Positions 8,407 through 18,321 of a stretch of DNA of 64,000 nucleotides are shown one piece after another. Below the pieces are notes generated by a model that searched no databases, was not told where the DNA came from, and was given only the letters and a program-made list of their open reading frames with translations. The number at the start of each line of letters is the position of its first letter. The first letter of the stretch is position 1. The position numbers and the translations under genes were made by a program. The stretch is from Bacilli bacterium. Its GTDB lineage: Bacteria > Bacillota_I > Bacilli_A > RF39 > UBA660. The stretch is from NCBI GenBank assembly GCA_017541325.1, contig JAFXZI010000012.1, forward strand, positions 1-64,000, read 5' to 3'.

Positions 8407-9715
8407 TTACATAACCGTAACACAGTTAAGTAGATATCTCAAATATAAAATGGATAATGATCCTAATTTAATGAGAGTATGCCTAAAAGGAGAAATATCA
8501 AATTTTAAAGCTCATAGTAGAGGACATTTATATTTTACTATTAAAGATGAAAACTCTAGAATTAATGCAGTTATGTTTCAAGGCAATGCTTCTAAATTAA
8601 AATTTGAACCTGTAGATGGTTCTAAAGTACTAGTTATTGGAAAAATTAGTGTATATGAAGCAACAGGTGGATATCAAATATATGTGTCTGAAATGATCGA
8701 AGATGGAATTGGTAATTTATATATAGAATTTGAAAAATTAAAAAAGAAATTAGAAGCAGAAGGATTATTCTCGGTAGAACATAAAAAAAGAATACCTAAA
8801 ATGCCTAAAAAGATAGGTATTATTACTGCTCCTACTGGTGCCGCTATTAAAGATATATTATCGACAATTAAAAGAAGATGGCCAATTGCTGAAACTCTTT
8901 TATTTCCATCATTAGTTCAAGGAAAAGAAGCAGCAGAAGACATTGTTCGTAACTTAAAAAGAACAGAGGACTTTGATCTTGATGTAATTATTCTTGGTCG
9001 TGGTGGTGGTTCTATCGAAGATATGTGGTGTTTTAATGAAGAAATTGTTGCTCGTGCGATATATGCTTGTAAAACTCCAATTATTTCAGCTGTAGGACAT
9101 GAAATAGATTATACAATATCAGACTTTGTAAGTGACTTACGCGCACCAACTCCAACAGGAGCTGCTGAAATGGCTGTTCCTAATATGACTGATTTTTATA
9201 ATTATTTAAAGCAAATATATATAAGACTTAATAAAAGTACAAATACTATTATCAAGACAAAAAAAGATTATCTTAATAGTTTAAAAGAAAGTTATGTTTT
9301 AAAAAATCCAATGAATATATATGAAATAAAAGAACAAAACTTTGATAATTTATTAGATAGATTAAAATTAAATATACTTAATATATTAAATAATAATAAA
9401 GAAAAACTTAATAATTTAAAAACTAGCTACATATTAAATAATCCAAAGTTAATATATAAAGATAAAGAAATAGAATATTTACACTTAAAAGATAAATTAC
9501 TATTTAATACGAGAAAAGTATTAGATTATAATATAAATAGATATACATTATTAATTAATAAACTAGATATAATAAATCCTTTAGCTACTTTAAAAAGAGG
9601 ATATAGTATTACTAGAATTAATAATGCAGTTATAAGTGACAAAAAGGATATAAAAAAGGGTGATCATCTAGAAATAGAATTTAGAGATGGTAAAATTAAT
9701 ACTCAAGTTTTATAG
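8396..9715 (+). CDS. xseA: exodeoxyribonuclease VII large subunit
   Basis: The catalytic subunit of the metal-independent single-strand exonuclease VII. The 439-aa protein has an N-terminal OB-fold (VCLKGEISNFKAHSRGHLYFTIKD). The catalytic core carries the signatures GIITAPTGAAIKDIL, IILGRGGGSIEDMW and APTPTGAAEMA. A long helical region follows, then the C-terminal strand segment (LKRGYSITR). Translation is coupled to nusB by the overlap, and xseB begins 8 bp downstream behind TAGGAGGAT. Confidence 0.96.
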   Translation: MEDNYITVTQLSRYLKYKMDNDPNLMRVCLKGEISNFKAHSRGHLYFTIKDENSRINAVMFQGNASKLKFEPVDGSKVLVIGKISVYEATGGYQIYVSEMIEDGIGNLYIEFEKLKKKLEAEGLFSVEHKKRIPKMPKKIGIITAPTGAAIKDILSTIKRRWPIAETLLFPSLVQGKEAAEDIVRNLKRTEDFDLDVIILGRGGGSIEDMWCFNEEIVARAIYACKTPIISAVGHEIDYTISDFVSDLRAPTPTGAAEMAVPNMTDFYNYLKQIYIRLNKSTNTIIKTKKDYLNSLKESYVLKNPMNIYEIKEQNFDNLLDRLKLNILNILNNNKEKLNNLKTSYILNNPKLIYKDKEIEYLHLKDKLLFNTRKVLDYNINRYTLLINKLDIINPLATLKRGYSITRINNAVISDKKDIKKGDHLEIEFRDGKINTQVL

Positions 9716-9723
9716 GAGGATAT

Positions 9724-9960
9724 ATGAAAAAAGAAGATACTAAAGAATTAACATTTGAAGAAAATATAATTAATTTAGAGAATATAGTAAAAGAATTAGA
9801 GAGTGGAAATGTTAATTTAGATGATGCAATTGCTAAGTTTACAGAAGCTATTAAAATAGCTAAAGTATGCGATGAAAAACTTAAAAAAGCAGAAGAAAAT
9901 GTAAATAAAATACTTAATGAAGACGGATCAATTTCTAATTTTAAAATAGAGGAGGAATAA
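9724..9960 (+). CDS. xseB: exodeoxyribonuclease VII small subunit
   Basis: The 78-aa helical small subunit, which binds the arms of XseA in several copies. LTFEENIINLENIVKELESG and LDDAIAKFTEAIKIAKVCDEKL match the family's two-helix pattern. Start and length are normal. The stop is followed after 2 bp by the next small gene, whose ribosome binding site GGAGGA overlaps the end of xseB. Confidence 0.94.
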   Translation: MKKEDTKELTFEENIINLENIVKELESGNVNLDDAIAKFTEAIKIAKVCDEKLKKAEENVNKILNEDGSISNFKIEEE

Positions 9961-9962
9961 TT

Positions 9963-10256
9963 ATGTATAATAATAACTTCAATAGTTATGGTAATGCTAA
10001 TCATTTTAGAAATTCATCACAAATAATGAACTCTGGAAATATTGCTGGTATTAATAGAGGGCCATCTAGTGTTGCTGGTATTAAACAAAATCCTAATAAT
10101 GTAGCTGGTATTAGTAATCATAATAGTAGTAATATTGCTGGTATGAAAACAATGGATTCTGTAGTTAATACTAATACAGGACCAGCTAAGCAAGTTATGA
10201 ATACTGATGGAAGCAACATGATTAGAAATGACATGAATAGAAATAATTATAATTAA
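9963..10256 (+). CDS. small Asn-rich protein with AGI repeats, unknown
   Basis: Not recognised. The 97-aa product is unusually rich in Asn, Ser, Gly and Met. It contains four spaced copies of a short unit ending in (I/V)AG(I/M): NIAGINRGP, VAGIKQNP, VAGISNHN and NIAGMKTM. No hydrophobic or signal segment is visible, and the chain looks disordered. GAGGAATAATT precedes the ATG, and translation is probably coupled to xseB (2-bp gap). The hairpin at 10255 begins inside the stop codon, ending the nusB operon here. Confidence 0.72.
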   Translation: MYNNNFNSYGNANHFRNSSQIMNSGNIAGINRGPSSVAGIKQNPNNVAGISNHNSSNIAGMKTMDSVVNTNTGPAKQVMNTDGSNMIRNDMNRNNYN

Positions 10257-10275
10257 ACGACTATGTCGTTTTTTT
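10255..10275 (+). terminator. terminator of the nusB-xseAB operon
   Basis: Stem AAACGAC/GTCGTTT (10255-10261 with 10265-10271), loop TAT and a T-run. The stop codon runs into the left arm. Confidence 0.85.
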
Positions 10276-10307
10276 ATTTTTGTGATATAATTAATTATGG
10301 TGATGAT

Positions 10308-10934
10308 ATGGCATCTGCACTTATACATATTAGTGTTGCAAAAGAAGCTAATAAAATATTACAAAAAAATGAAAAAGAATTTATTCTTGGAAGCATTGCA
10401 CCTGATATCGCAAAACAAATTGGAAAAAAGAAGAAAGATACTCATTTCATAAATGGTGATAATAATGTTCCAGATTTAGAAGCCTTTTTACTTAAATATA
10501 AAGATTCTTTAGATAATAGTTTTAATCTTGGTTATTATTGCCACTTATTTACTGATTTTCTTTGGTATGGTTTTTATGTATTAAAATATCAAATAGGAGA
10601 AACACTATACTATAGAGATGGACATAGTAAAGAAATGCCTTTTGATGAAGTAATAAGTGAAGTATATCAAGAATATACTAATCTAAATATAAAACTAATA
10701 GAAAGATATAACTTAGATTTATCTTTATTTTATGAAGAAGCACCTATTATTAAAAGTAATATAGAAGAAATTCCTATTGATAATATTAAAATAATAATTG
10801 ATCAAATGGGTATTATAATAGAAAATTCTGAAAAAAAAGAAAATGTTTTATATGATATAAATAGTATTGATGAATTTGTTCAATTTACTGTTAAAGCCTT
10901 TATAAAACATTTAAAGGAGATTAAGATATTATGA
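10308..10934 (+). CDS. zinc-dependent phospholipase C-like protein
   Basis: A 208-aa protein resembling the all-helical, zinc-binding phospholipase C / S1-P1 fold. HISVAKEAN near the N-terminus, then GSIAPDI, THFING and GYYCHLFTDFLW, provide the spaced His and Asp residues that coordinate metal in that family. There is no signal peptide, so it appears to be cytoplasmic and its substrate is unknown. An upstream ATG at 10263 lies in the preceding terminator. ATG 10308 follows GGTGATG and a TATAAT at 10286-10291. It overlaps the next gene by 4 bp (ATGA), with UGA as stop. Confidence 0.72.
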   Translation: MASALIHISVAKEANKILQKNEKEFILGSIAPDIAKQIGKKKKDTHFINGDNNVPDLEAFLLKYKDSLDNSFNLGYYCHLFTDFLWYGFYVLKYQIGETLYYRDGHSKEMPFDEVISEVYQEYTNLNIKLIERYNLDLSLFYEEAPIIKSNIEEIPIDNIKIIIDQMGIIIENSEKKENVLYDINSIDEFVQFTVKAFIKHLKEIKIL

Positions 10935-11482
10935 CATATACTGAAATAATAGCTCAAGTATTTGCGTTAATTGCATTTGTTTTATATGTTGCATCTCTTC
11001 AATTTAAAAAGAAAGAGAAGATTCTTAAATTTCAAATGATTGCAAATACATTCTATGCATTAGAATATCTTATGCTTAATGCTTATGCTGGAGTTAATAA
11101 TAGTCTTTTTGGTATATCAAGATCTGTTATATTTTATGTGTGTCATAAAAAGAAAATGAAATTTCCATTATATGGAGCAGTAATATTTATTATATTAATA
11201 TTAATATTTGGATATATGTCATATGTGGATTATTATAGTATTATTCCAGTAGTGATTAGTATTGCTTTTTTCTTAGCATTATTTATAGGAAATATGAAAG
11301 CATATCGTATTATTGCAGCAGTCGCTGCTTTAAGCTGGATTGTATATAACTTACATGTTGAAGCATATGTTGGAGTTGTTGATTCAGCAGTAGAACTAAT
11401 ATCTGCTTTAATTGCAATCTATAGAATAGATATAAGAAAAGCAAAAGTTAAGAAATTTGCTTACTGGGAGTATTATAGGTAG
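10931..11482 (+). CDS. YgjV-like inner membrane protein
   Basis: A 183-aa protein with about six short hydrophobic segments and little loop sequence. The pattern IAQVFALIAFVLYVASLQFK, then a segment with NTFYALEYLMLNAYAG, matches the YgjV family of small membrane proteins, whose function is unknown. It is translationally coupled to the phospholipase-like gene through an ATGA overlap, so the two probably work together at the membrane. Confidence 0.75.
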   Translation: MTYTEIIAQVFALIAFVLYVASLQFKKKEKILKFQMIANTFYALEYLMLNAYAGVNNSLFGISRSVIFYVCHKKKMKFPLYGAVIFIILILIFGYMSYVDYYSIIPVVISIAFFLALFIGNMKAYRIIAAVAALSWIVYNLHVEAYVGVVDSAVELISALIAIYRIDIRKAKVKKFAYWEYYR

Positions 11483-11487
11483 CAAAC

Positions 11488-11516
11488 TTGAAAAAAATGC
11501 TATTTTATGGTATAAT
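11488..11516 (+). promoter_or_regulatory. orphan promoter upstream of a bare terminator
   Basis: TTGAAA (11488-11493), a 17-bp spacer and TATAAT (11511-11516). The next recognisable element is a terminator at 11537-11567, so the predicted transcript is only about 45 nt. Confidence 0.65.
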
Positions 11517-11522
11517 TAAATT

Positions 11523-11567
11523 ATTGAGAGGTAAATAAAGATTCTTATGTATAAGAGTCTTTTTTTT
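11523..11567 (+). ncRNA. candidate short RNA between promoter and terminator
   Basis: If the 11488 promoter is used, RNA would start near 11523 and stop near 11567. It contains GAGAGGT and a seven-codon frame from ATG 11546 (MYKSLFF) lying in the hairpin; the spacing from GAGAGGT is too long for efficient starting. This could be a small RNA, a decoy, or the remains of a lost gene. Evidence is positional only. Confidence 0.3.
11537..11567 (+). terminator. terminator of a very short transcription unit
   Basis: An 11-bp stem with one G-U pair (11537-11547 with 11552-11562), loop TGTA and an 8-T run. It ends readthrough from the YgjV-like gene and any RNA begun at the 11488 promoter. Confidence 0.85.
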
Positions 11568-11572
11568 AATAA

Positions 11573-11601
11573 TTGACATTTTCTTATTATCGTGTTAAAA
11601 T
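11573..11601 (+). promoter_or_regulatory. sigma-A promoter of the 11630 gene
   Basis: TTGACA (11573-11578), a 17-bp spacer and TAAAAT (11596-11601). The leader is about 22 nt and contains AAGGGGGA. Confidence 0.82.
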
Positions 11602-11629
11602 ATGGACGTTTTTGAATTAAGGGGGATAT

Positions 11630-12358
11630 ATGATAAAATTTGATTTAGGAACACTTGTTTTAACACCTGTTAATGATTTTCTTCCAAGAGAAGAAATATT
11701 AGCAAGATATCCAAATTTATATGTATTATTTGCAAAAAGAGATTTAGATGGAAATATTGGAACAATCAATATTGGTAAACCAAGACAAAGATATTATGAT
11801 CCAATTGGTTCTAATTGTTGGGCTTTAGAACAACATGATATAATTAAATATTTTATTCCTGTTGAAGATGGTCCAATAACATATAATACAGATAAACCAA
11901 TATTTAGAATTGAATCTTCAGATTCTATGACTGTTAAAGAAAGTATTACTATTGCTGGAGGAACAAGCTTACAAGACTATATGAATGGTCTAATTAAAAT
12001 TAAAAGACCAAAACTAGTTGCAGAAACTAAGACTGTAGTTCCAATTACTAAAGAAGAAAAAGAAATATATGATTTAGAGGGATGGGAAACTCTTACTTTA
12101 AGTGAACAAAATGGTCTAGTAGATTTTGCAACAAGTGAAAATGATACTAACAGTTGTTACTTTGGTGTAGTAGGAGAAGAAAGAATTAATCTATTTAAAC
12201 AAAGGGATCCAGAAAGACCAATTCTAAGACTATATGTATCAAGCAGTGAAGTGCTTGGAAGTAGTCCTGTATGGAATACAAATTCAATTAACGAAGTAAT
12301 AAATAGTAAATATGGATTTAATAAAACTGAAAAAGCAGATGTTTTAAAAATAGGATAA
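11630..12358 (+). CDS. unknown soluble protein
   Basis: Not recognised. The 242-aa protein has no signal peptide or membrane segment and is mostly beta-type sequence with many Pro and Asp turns. Notable stretches are FLPREEILARYPNLYVLFAK near the start and DSMTVKESITIAGGTSLQDY in the middle. It contains three Cys but no paired zinc motif. It is a single-gene unit with a near-consensus promoter (11573-11601), a strong AAGGGGGA site 4 bp before the ATG, and its own terminator. Confidence 0.75.
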   Translation: MIKFDLGTLVLTPVNDFLPREEILARYPNLYVLFAKRDLDGNIGTINIGKPRQRYYDPIGSNCWALEQHDIIKYFIPVEDGPITYNTDKPIFRIESSDSMTVKESITIAGGTSLQDYMNGLIKIKRPKLVAETKTVVPITKEEKEIYDLEGWETLTLSEQNGLVDFATSENDTNSCYFGVVGEERINLFKQRDPERPILRLYVSSSEVLGSSPVWNTNSINEVINSKYGFNKTEKADVLKIG

Positions 12359-12360
12359 TT

Positions 12361-12384
12361 AAAGACTTGTTATAGTCTTTTTTT
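12361..12384 (+). terminator. terminator of the 11630 gene
   Basis: Stem AAAGACT/AGTCTTT (12361-12367 with 12374-12380), loop TGTTAT and a T-run, directly followed by the next TATAAT box (12391-12396). Confidence 0.85.
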
Positions 12385-12416
12385 ATTTTTTATAATATAA
12401 TTAATATGGTGATGAT

Positions 12417-12983
12417 ATGTATATATATGTTTCAAGAAAAAATAAGTGGAAATTGATTATTTTAATTTTTTTAGTTCCTCTTATTATAACTTTACTAACA
12501 ATGCCACAATGGGATAATTGGAATAAGCAAGCTTTTTCTATAGGAATTCTTGCTATTTGGGTTCTTCCAATTATTTTTTCAAGTACTGTAATAAAAGACA
12601 AAGATAACCCATATCCATTCCATTATCTTATAGATTATGATACTTTATTAAAATATCTTCAAGAAGAAGAGAACTTTTGTAAAGAATATTATTTAGAAAG
12701 TGGATTTAATTTTTATGTATATCAAGATAATACAAAAATAAAAGTTCAAGCATGGCATTATGAATATGGACAAACAAAAGCAAATGAAGAAAAAAAACCA
12801 ATCTATTATTGGAATAATGAAGAAATGTATACATTAGAAGCATTACTAAACAAATTTAATATTGATAATGGTTATATTTTTATAAAATTAATTGATGCAG
12901 ATAATAATATGTTAAATGAATATAAGAAAAAACATCCAGAGTTAAATGTTGTGGAATATGTAAAAAAATATAAAGGCTTATAA
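12417..12983 (+). CDS. two-span membrane protein, unknown function
   Basis: Not recognised. The 188-aa product has two hydrophobic segments (about 12-29 and 41-58) joined by a short loop with MPQWDNWNK. A cytoplasm-like domain of about 125 residues follows, rich in aromatic and charged residues. GGTGATG at 12408 precedes ATG 12417, with TATAAT at 12391-12396, so the leader is very short. The stop codon is in the loop of the terminator at 12972. Confidence 0.75.
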   Translation: MYIYVSRKNKWKLIILIFLVPLIITLLTMPQWDNWNKQAFSIGILAIWVLPIIFSSTVIKDKDNPYPFHYLIDYDTLLKYLQEEENFCKEYYLESGFNFYVYQDNTKIKVQAWHYEYGQTKANEEKKPIYYWNNEEMYTLEALLNKFNIDNGYIFIKLIDADNNMLNEYKKKHPELNVVEYVKKYKGL

Positions 12984-12996
12984 TAGTCTTTTTTTT
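12972..12996 (+). terminator. terminator overlapping the stop of the 12417 gene
   Basis: Stem AAAGGCT/AGTCTTT with one G-U pair (12972-12978 with 12985-12991). Loop TATAAT contains the TAA; a T-run follows. Confidence 0.78.
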
Positions 12997-13023
12997 ATTT
13001 TAAAAAAAAATTAGCAATATATG

Positions 13024-13051
13024 TTGACAAGTGCTAAAAAAATAGTATACT
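13024..13051 (+). promoter_or_regulatory. heat-shock operon promoter
   Basis: TTGACA (13024-13029), a 16-bp spacer and TATACT (13046-13051), giving a start near 13058 within the CIRCE operator. An extra AAGTGCTAA (13029-13037) overlaps the spacer. Confidence 0.85.
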
Positions 13052-13055
13052 TAAA

Positions 13056-13082
13056 TTAGCACTTGTATAGTAGTAGTGCTAG
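13056..13082 (+). promoter_or_regulatory. CIRCE operator (HrcA binding site)
   Basis: Left arm TTAGCACTT (13056-13064), a 9-bp spacer and right arm TAGTGCTAG (13074-13082). This differs from the CIRCE consensus (TTAGCACTC, nine bases, GAGTGCTAA) at three outer or inner bases, with the core exact. It covers the predicted transcription start of hrcA, as expected for HrcA autorepression. Confidence 0.92.
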
Positions 13083-13093
13083 GAGGTAGATGT

Positions 13094-14083
13094 ATGCTTA
13101 CCGATAGACAAAAAGAAGTCTTAAAAATAATAGTACAAGAATATATTGATTCAGCAAGACCAATCAGTTCTAAAGAAATATGTGATAGACTTAAATGTTC
13201 ATCAGCAACAGTAAGAAGTGAAATGGCTAGTCTTGAAGAGTTAGGCCTTCTCGAAAAGACTCATACCTCATCTGGTAGGATTCCATCTGAAGCAGGGTAT
13301 AGATACTATGTTGATAATTTAATGGAACTAAAAAAGATGAGTGCTGAAGATATGTTAAAGTTACAAATTATCTTTAAGAATAATCAATTACAACTAAATG
13401 ATTGTGTTAATGAAAGCTTAAAACTAATTTCAGAAATGACTAATTATACGTCAATGAAATTAGGTGGAGCTTCACATGATAACACACTAAAGGAAATAAG
13501 CGTAGTCCCTATTAATAATGATAACCTAGCAGTTATTGTAGTAACAAATACAGGATATGTAGAACATAAAAATGTTTATATTCCAAATGTTGACTTAGAT
13601 GATGTTAAAAAAACAGTTAATCTAATCAATAATATGATAGTAGGTACACCAATAGATGAAGTAGCATCTAAACTAGAATATGAAATTAAACCTATTATTG
13701 GTAATTATGTAGAAGAACATGAAAAATTATATAATGCTTTCTACAATGTATTTAATAACTTTACTAGTAAAAATGTAGATGTTATGGGAAGAGGAAACTT
13801 ATTAAAACACAAAGAATTTTCTAATCTTGAAAAAGTAAGTAATATATTAGAAAAAATAGATGATAATGAAATTCTTGAAAATGTAAATATTTCTGAATCA
13901 AATAAAGATATTAATATATTTATTGGTAAAGAAAATAATATTGATGAAGATATGACTGTAATTGAGACTAATTATAAGACCCCTACAGAAGAAGGAAAAC
14001 TTGTAGTAATTGGTCCTAAGAGAATGGAATATGATCGTGTAGTAAGTTTACTAGAATATATAAAAGAGCAAATAGAAAGATAG
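13094..14083 (+). CDS. hrcA: heat-inducible transcription repressor HrcA
   Basis: A dimeric repressor that binds CIRCE and senses GroE availability. The 329-aa protein opens MLTDRQKEVLKIIVQEYIDS, then a winged helix with SSATVRSEMASLEELGLLEKTHTSSGR cut across about 40-65. The C-terminal dimer region has an inserted domain. GTG 13076 lies inside the CIRCE site. ATG 13094 follows AGGAGGT and gives the normal N-terminus. It is first in hrcA-grpE-dnaK, with its own operator upstream. Confidence 0.96.
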   Translation: MLTDRQKEVLKIIVQEYIDSARPISSKEICDRLKCSSATVRSEMASLEELGLLEKTHTSSGRIPSEAGYRYYVDNLMELKKMSAEDMLKLQIIFKNNQLQLNDCVNESLKLISEMTNYTSMKLGGASHDNTLKEISVVPINNDNLAVIVVTNTGYVEHKNVYIPNVDLDDVKKTVNLINNMIVGTPIDEVASKLEYEIKPIIGNYVEEHEKLYNAFYNVFNNFTSKNVDVMGRGNLLKHKEFSNLEKVSNILEKIDDNEILENVNISESNKDINIFIGKENNIDEDMTVIETNYKTPTEEGKLVVIGPKRMEYDRVVSLLEYIKEQIER

Positions 14084-14092
14084 GAGAAAGTG

Positions 14093-14635
14093 ATGGAAGA
14101 AAAAGAAGTAAAAGTAGAAGAGACTCCAACAGAAGAAGTAAAAACAGAAGAAGAATTAATTGAAGAATCTGGAGAATCAGAAGAAATACTTATTCTAAAA
14201 AATACAATTGAAACATTAGAAAATAAAGTTAAACAATCTCAAGCAGAGTTAATTAATTATCGTAAAAGAAAAGATGAAGAAGTAATTAATAGATTAAAAT
14301 TTGCTAATCAAGATTTAATACTAGAAATCATTCCAGTACTAGATAACTTTGAAAGAGCAATAAAGCTAGCTAATTCTAAAGATGAAGCTTTATCTAAATT
14401 CTTAGATGGATTTAAATTAACCTATAATAGTTTGCTTGATACATTAAAACGTTATGGAGTTGAAGAAATACCTGCAGAAGGAGTAATCTTTGATCCTAAT
14501 ATGCATCAAGCTATGCTAGTTGAACAAAACAAAGAAAAAGAAAACAATATAGTACTTGAAGTACTAATTAAAGGTTATACATTAAATGGTAGAGTTATAC
14601 GCCCTGCCTCTGTAAAAGTAAATAAATTAGATTAA
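14093..14635 (+). CDS. grpE: nucleotide exchange factor GrpE
   Basis: Releases ADP from DnaK. The 180-aa protein has an acidic N-terminal tail, then a long helix (LENKVKQSQAELINYRKRK). The C-terminal beta domain carries FDPNMHQAM and VLIKGYTLNGRVIRPASV. GTG 14090 is one codon upstream, but ATG 14093 sits 6 bp after GGAGAAAG and is preferred. The gene lies 9 bp after hrcA and 14 bp before dnaK, all in one operon. Confidence 0.96.
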   Translation: MEEKEVKVEETPTEEVKTEEELIEESGESEEILILKNTIETLENKVKQSQAELINYRKRKDEEVINRLKFANQDLILEIIPVLDNFERAIKLANSKDEALSKFLDGFKLTYNSLLDTLKRYGVEEIPAEGVIFDPNMHQAMLVEQNKEKENNIVLEVLIKGYTLNGRVIRPASVKVNKLD

Positions 14636-14646
14636 AGGAGAAATGA

Positions 14647-16464
<1,818 letters not shown>

Positions 16465-16473
16465 TATAATAAA

Positions 16474-16508
16474 AAGATAAGTTCTAGTTTAAGCTAGAAC
16501 TTTATCTT
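16474..16508 (+). terminator. hairpin between dnaK and pepF, without a T-run
   Basis: A 14-bp stem with one bulge: AAGATAAGTTCTAG (16474-16487), loop TTTAAG, and a complementary arm 16494-16508. Sequence after it is GTATAAG, not a T-run. It may slow polymerase, protect the dnaK mRNA 3' end or mark a processing site rather than fully terminate. Confidence 0.55.
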
Positions 16509-16526
16509 GTATAAGAAAGGGCTACT

Positions 16527-18320
16527 ATGAATAAATATAAATCAAGAAAAGATGTACCAGAAAAATATAAATGGGATTTAACAGAATTTTTTAAAAATGA
16601 TCAAGAATGGGAAAAAGAATTTAATCTTGTAAAACAAGAAGTTAATAAATTAAAAGAATATGTAGGTTGTACAAGTGACTCTAATAAACTATATGAATTT
16701 TTAAATAAAGACATTCATATAAATGCTAGATTAGATAATTTATATATTTATGCATATTTAATAAATGACCAAGAACTTGGTATATCTTCTTCAATTGAAA
16801 GAAAAGATAAAATAGAACAACTATTAACTACTTATTCGACTAATGTCTGTTTCTTTGAACCAGAATTATTAAGTTTAAGTGAATCTAAGTATAAAGGTTT
16901 ATTTAAAAGCAATAAAAAACTAGAAGAATATAAAGTAAATCTAGATAAGATATATCGTAACAAAGAACATGTACTATCTGAAAAAGAAGAAGTAATTATT
17001 AATGAAGTAAGTAGTGCAATGGATCATTTTGAAGATATGTCTAGTACTATGTTAAATACTTTAAATAATTATGGAACAGTTATAGTTGATGGTAAAGAAG
17101 AAGTACTTACTACAACAAATTATAGAGTATTTATGAAAAATGAAGATAGGAACTTAAGAAAGAGTGTTAGAAATCAATTCAATCAAGTATTAGATCAATA
17201 TAGTACTATGTCAGCACAATTACTTAATTCTTATGTAAAAGGACAAGTAGCAGTAGATAGAATAAAAAAATATAGTTCTTGTTTTGATCATAAATTATTT
17301 ATGCAAAATATGCCAAAAGAAGCATATAATACTTTAAGAGATACTGTTGAAGAAAATACAAAGGCTTTTCAAAAATATTTAGATTTATTAAAAAATATAA
17401 AAGGATTTGATAAATTATATCCATATGATTTATCTTTAGAATTAACTAAAGATAATAAAAAGTATTCTATAGAAGATGCCCAAGATTTATGTTTAAATGC
17501 AGTTAAACCTTTAGGCGAAGAATACTATAAACATTTTAAAAAGATATTTGATAATAAATATATAGATTATGCAGAGTATAAAGGAAAATGTTCAGGAGCT
17601 TATTCATTTGCAACTTTAGATAAAGATTCTAGAATTTTAATGAGTTATAATTATGATTTAGATTCAGTTTCTACTATTATTCATGAAGGTGGACATAATG
17701 TACATCATCAATTTGTATCAGAAAACAATCCATTACAAAATCGTCATGTTTCATCTTTAGTATGTGAAGTTGCATCTTTAACAAACGAATGTTTATTAAG
17801 TTCTTATTTAGCTAAAAATGGACAAACTAAAGAAGAAAAACTATCTGGTATTAATAATATTATTAATGTAATAAATTCTAATTTATATGGTGCTGTTATG
17901 GAAGGTCATATAGAAGAAGATTTCTATAAATTAGTAGAAAAAGATGGTACAATTACTAAAGATTATATGAATAATATTACTTTGGATGCAGTAAAAAAAT
18001 ATTATGGAAATAAAGTAGAACACGATAATTATTCGTCATTAGGATGGATAAGAAGAAGTCATTACTATATGTTTTTCTATTTATATTCTTATGCATTTTG
18101 TATTGCAGTAGCATCTTCAGTAGCAAAAGAAATATTAGATGGAAATAAAGATATGTTAAATAATTATATTAAATTCCTAAGTACTGGTGGAGATGTTTGG
18201 CCAATTGATGCATTTAAGATACTTGGAATAGATTTAACTAAAAAAGATGTATATTTAAATGCTATTAAATATTATGAAGATATGATTGATTTATATAGAA
18301 AAATAGAAAAGGAGGATTAA
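16527..18320 (+). CDS. pepF: oligoendopeptidase F
   Basis: A cytoplasmic M3-family zinc metallopeptidase that cuts oligopeptides. In the 597-aa product HEGGH (386-390), within [13 protein letters not shown], supplies the two His ligands and the catalytic Glu; [12 protein letters not shown] carries the later Glu ligand. Length is normal. GAAAGGGCT precedes the ATG. The stop is 1 bp before dnaJ, so pepF and dnaJ are co-transcribed. Its position inside the dnaK-dnaJ heat-shock operon is unusual. Confidence 0.95.
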   Translation: MNKYKSRKDVPEKYKWDLTEFFKNDQEWEKEFNLVKQEVNKLKEYVGCTSDSNKLYEFLNKDIHINARLDNLYIYAYLINDQELGISSSIERKDKIEQLLTTYSTNVCFFEPELLSLSESKYKGLFKSNKKLEEYKVNLDKIYRNKEHVLSEKEEVIINEVSSAMDHFEDMSSTMLNTLNNYGTVIVDGKEEVLTTTNYRVFMKNEDRNLRKSVRNQFNQVLDQYSTMSAQLLNSYVKGQVAVDRIKKYSSCFDHKLFMQNMPKEAYNTLRDTVEENTKAFQKYLDLLKNIKGFDKLYPYDLSLELTKDNKKYSIEDAQDLCLNAVKPLGEEYYKHFKKIFDNKYIDYAEYKGKCSGAYSFATLDKDSRILMSYNYDLDSVSTIIHEGGHNVHHQFVSENNPLQNRHVSSLVCEVASLTNECLLSSYLAKNGQTKEEKLSGINNIINVINSNLYGAVMEGHIEEDFYKLVEKDGTITKDYMNNITLDAVKKYYGNKVEHDNYSSLGWIRRSHYYMFFYLYSYAFCIAVASSVAKEILDGNKDMLNNYIKFLSTGGDVWPIDAFKILGIDLTKKDVYLNAIKYYEDMIDLYRKIEKED

Positions 18321-18321
18321 T

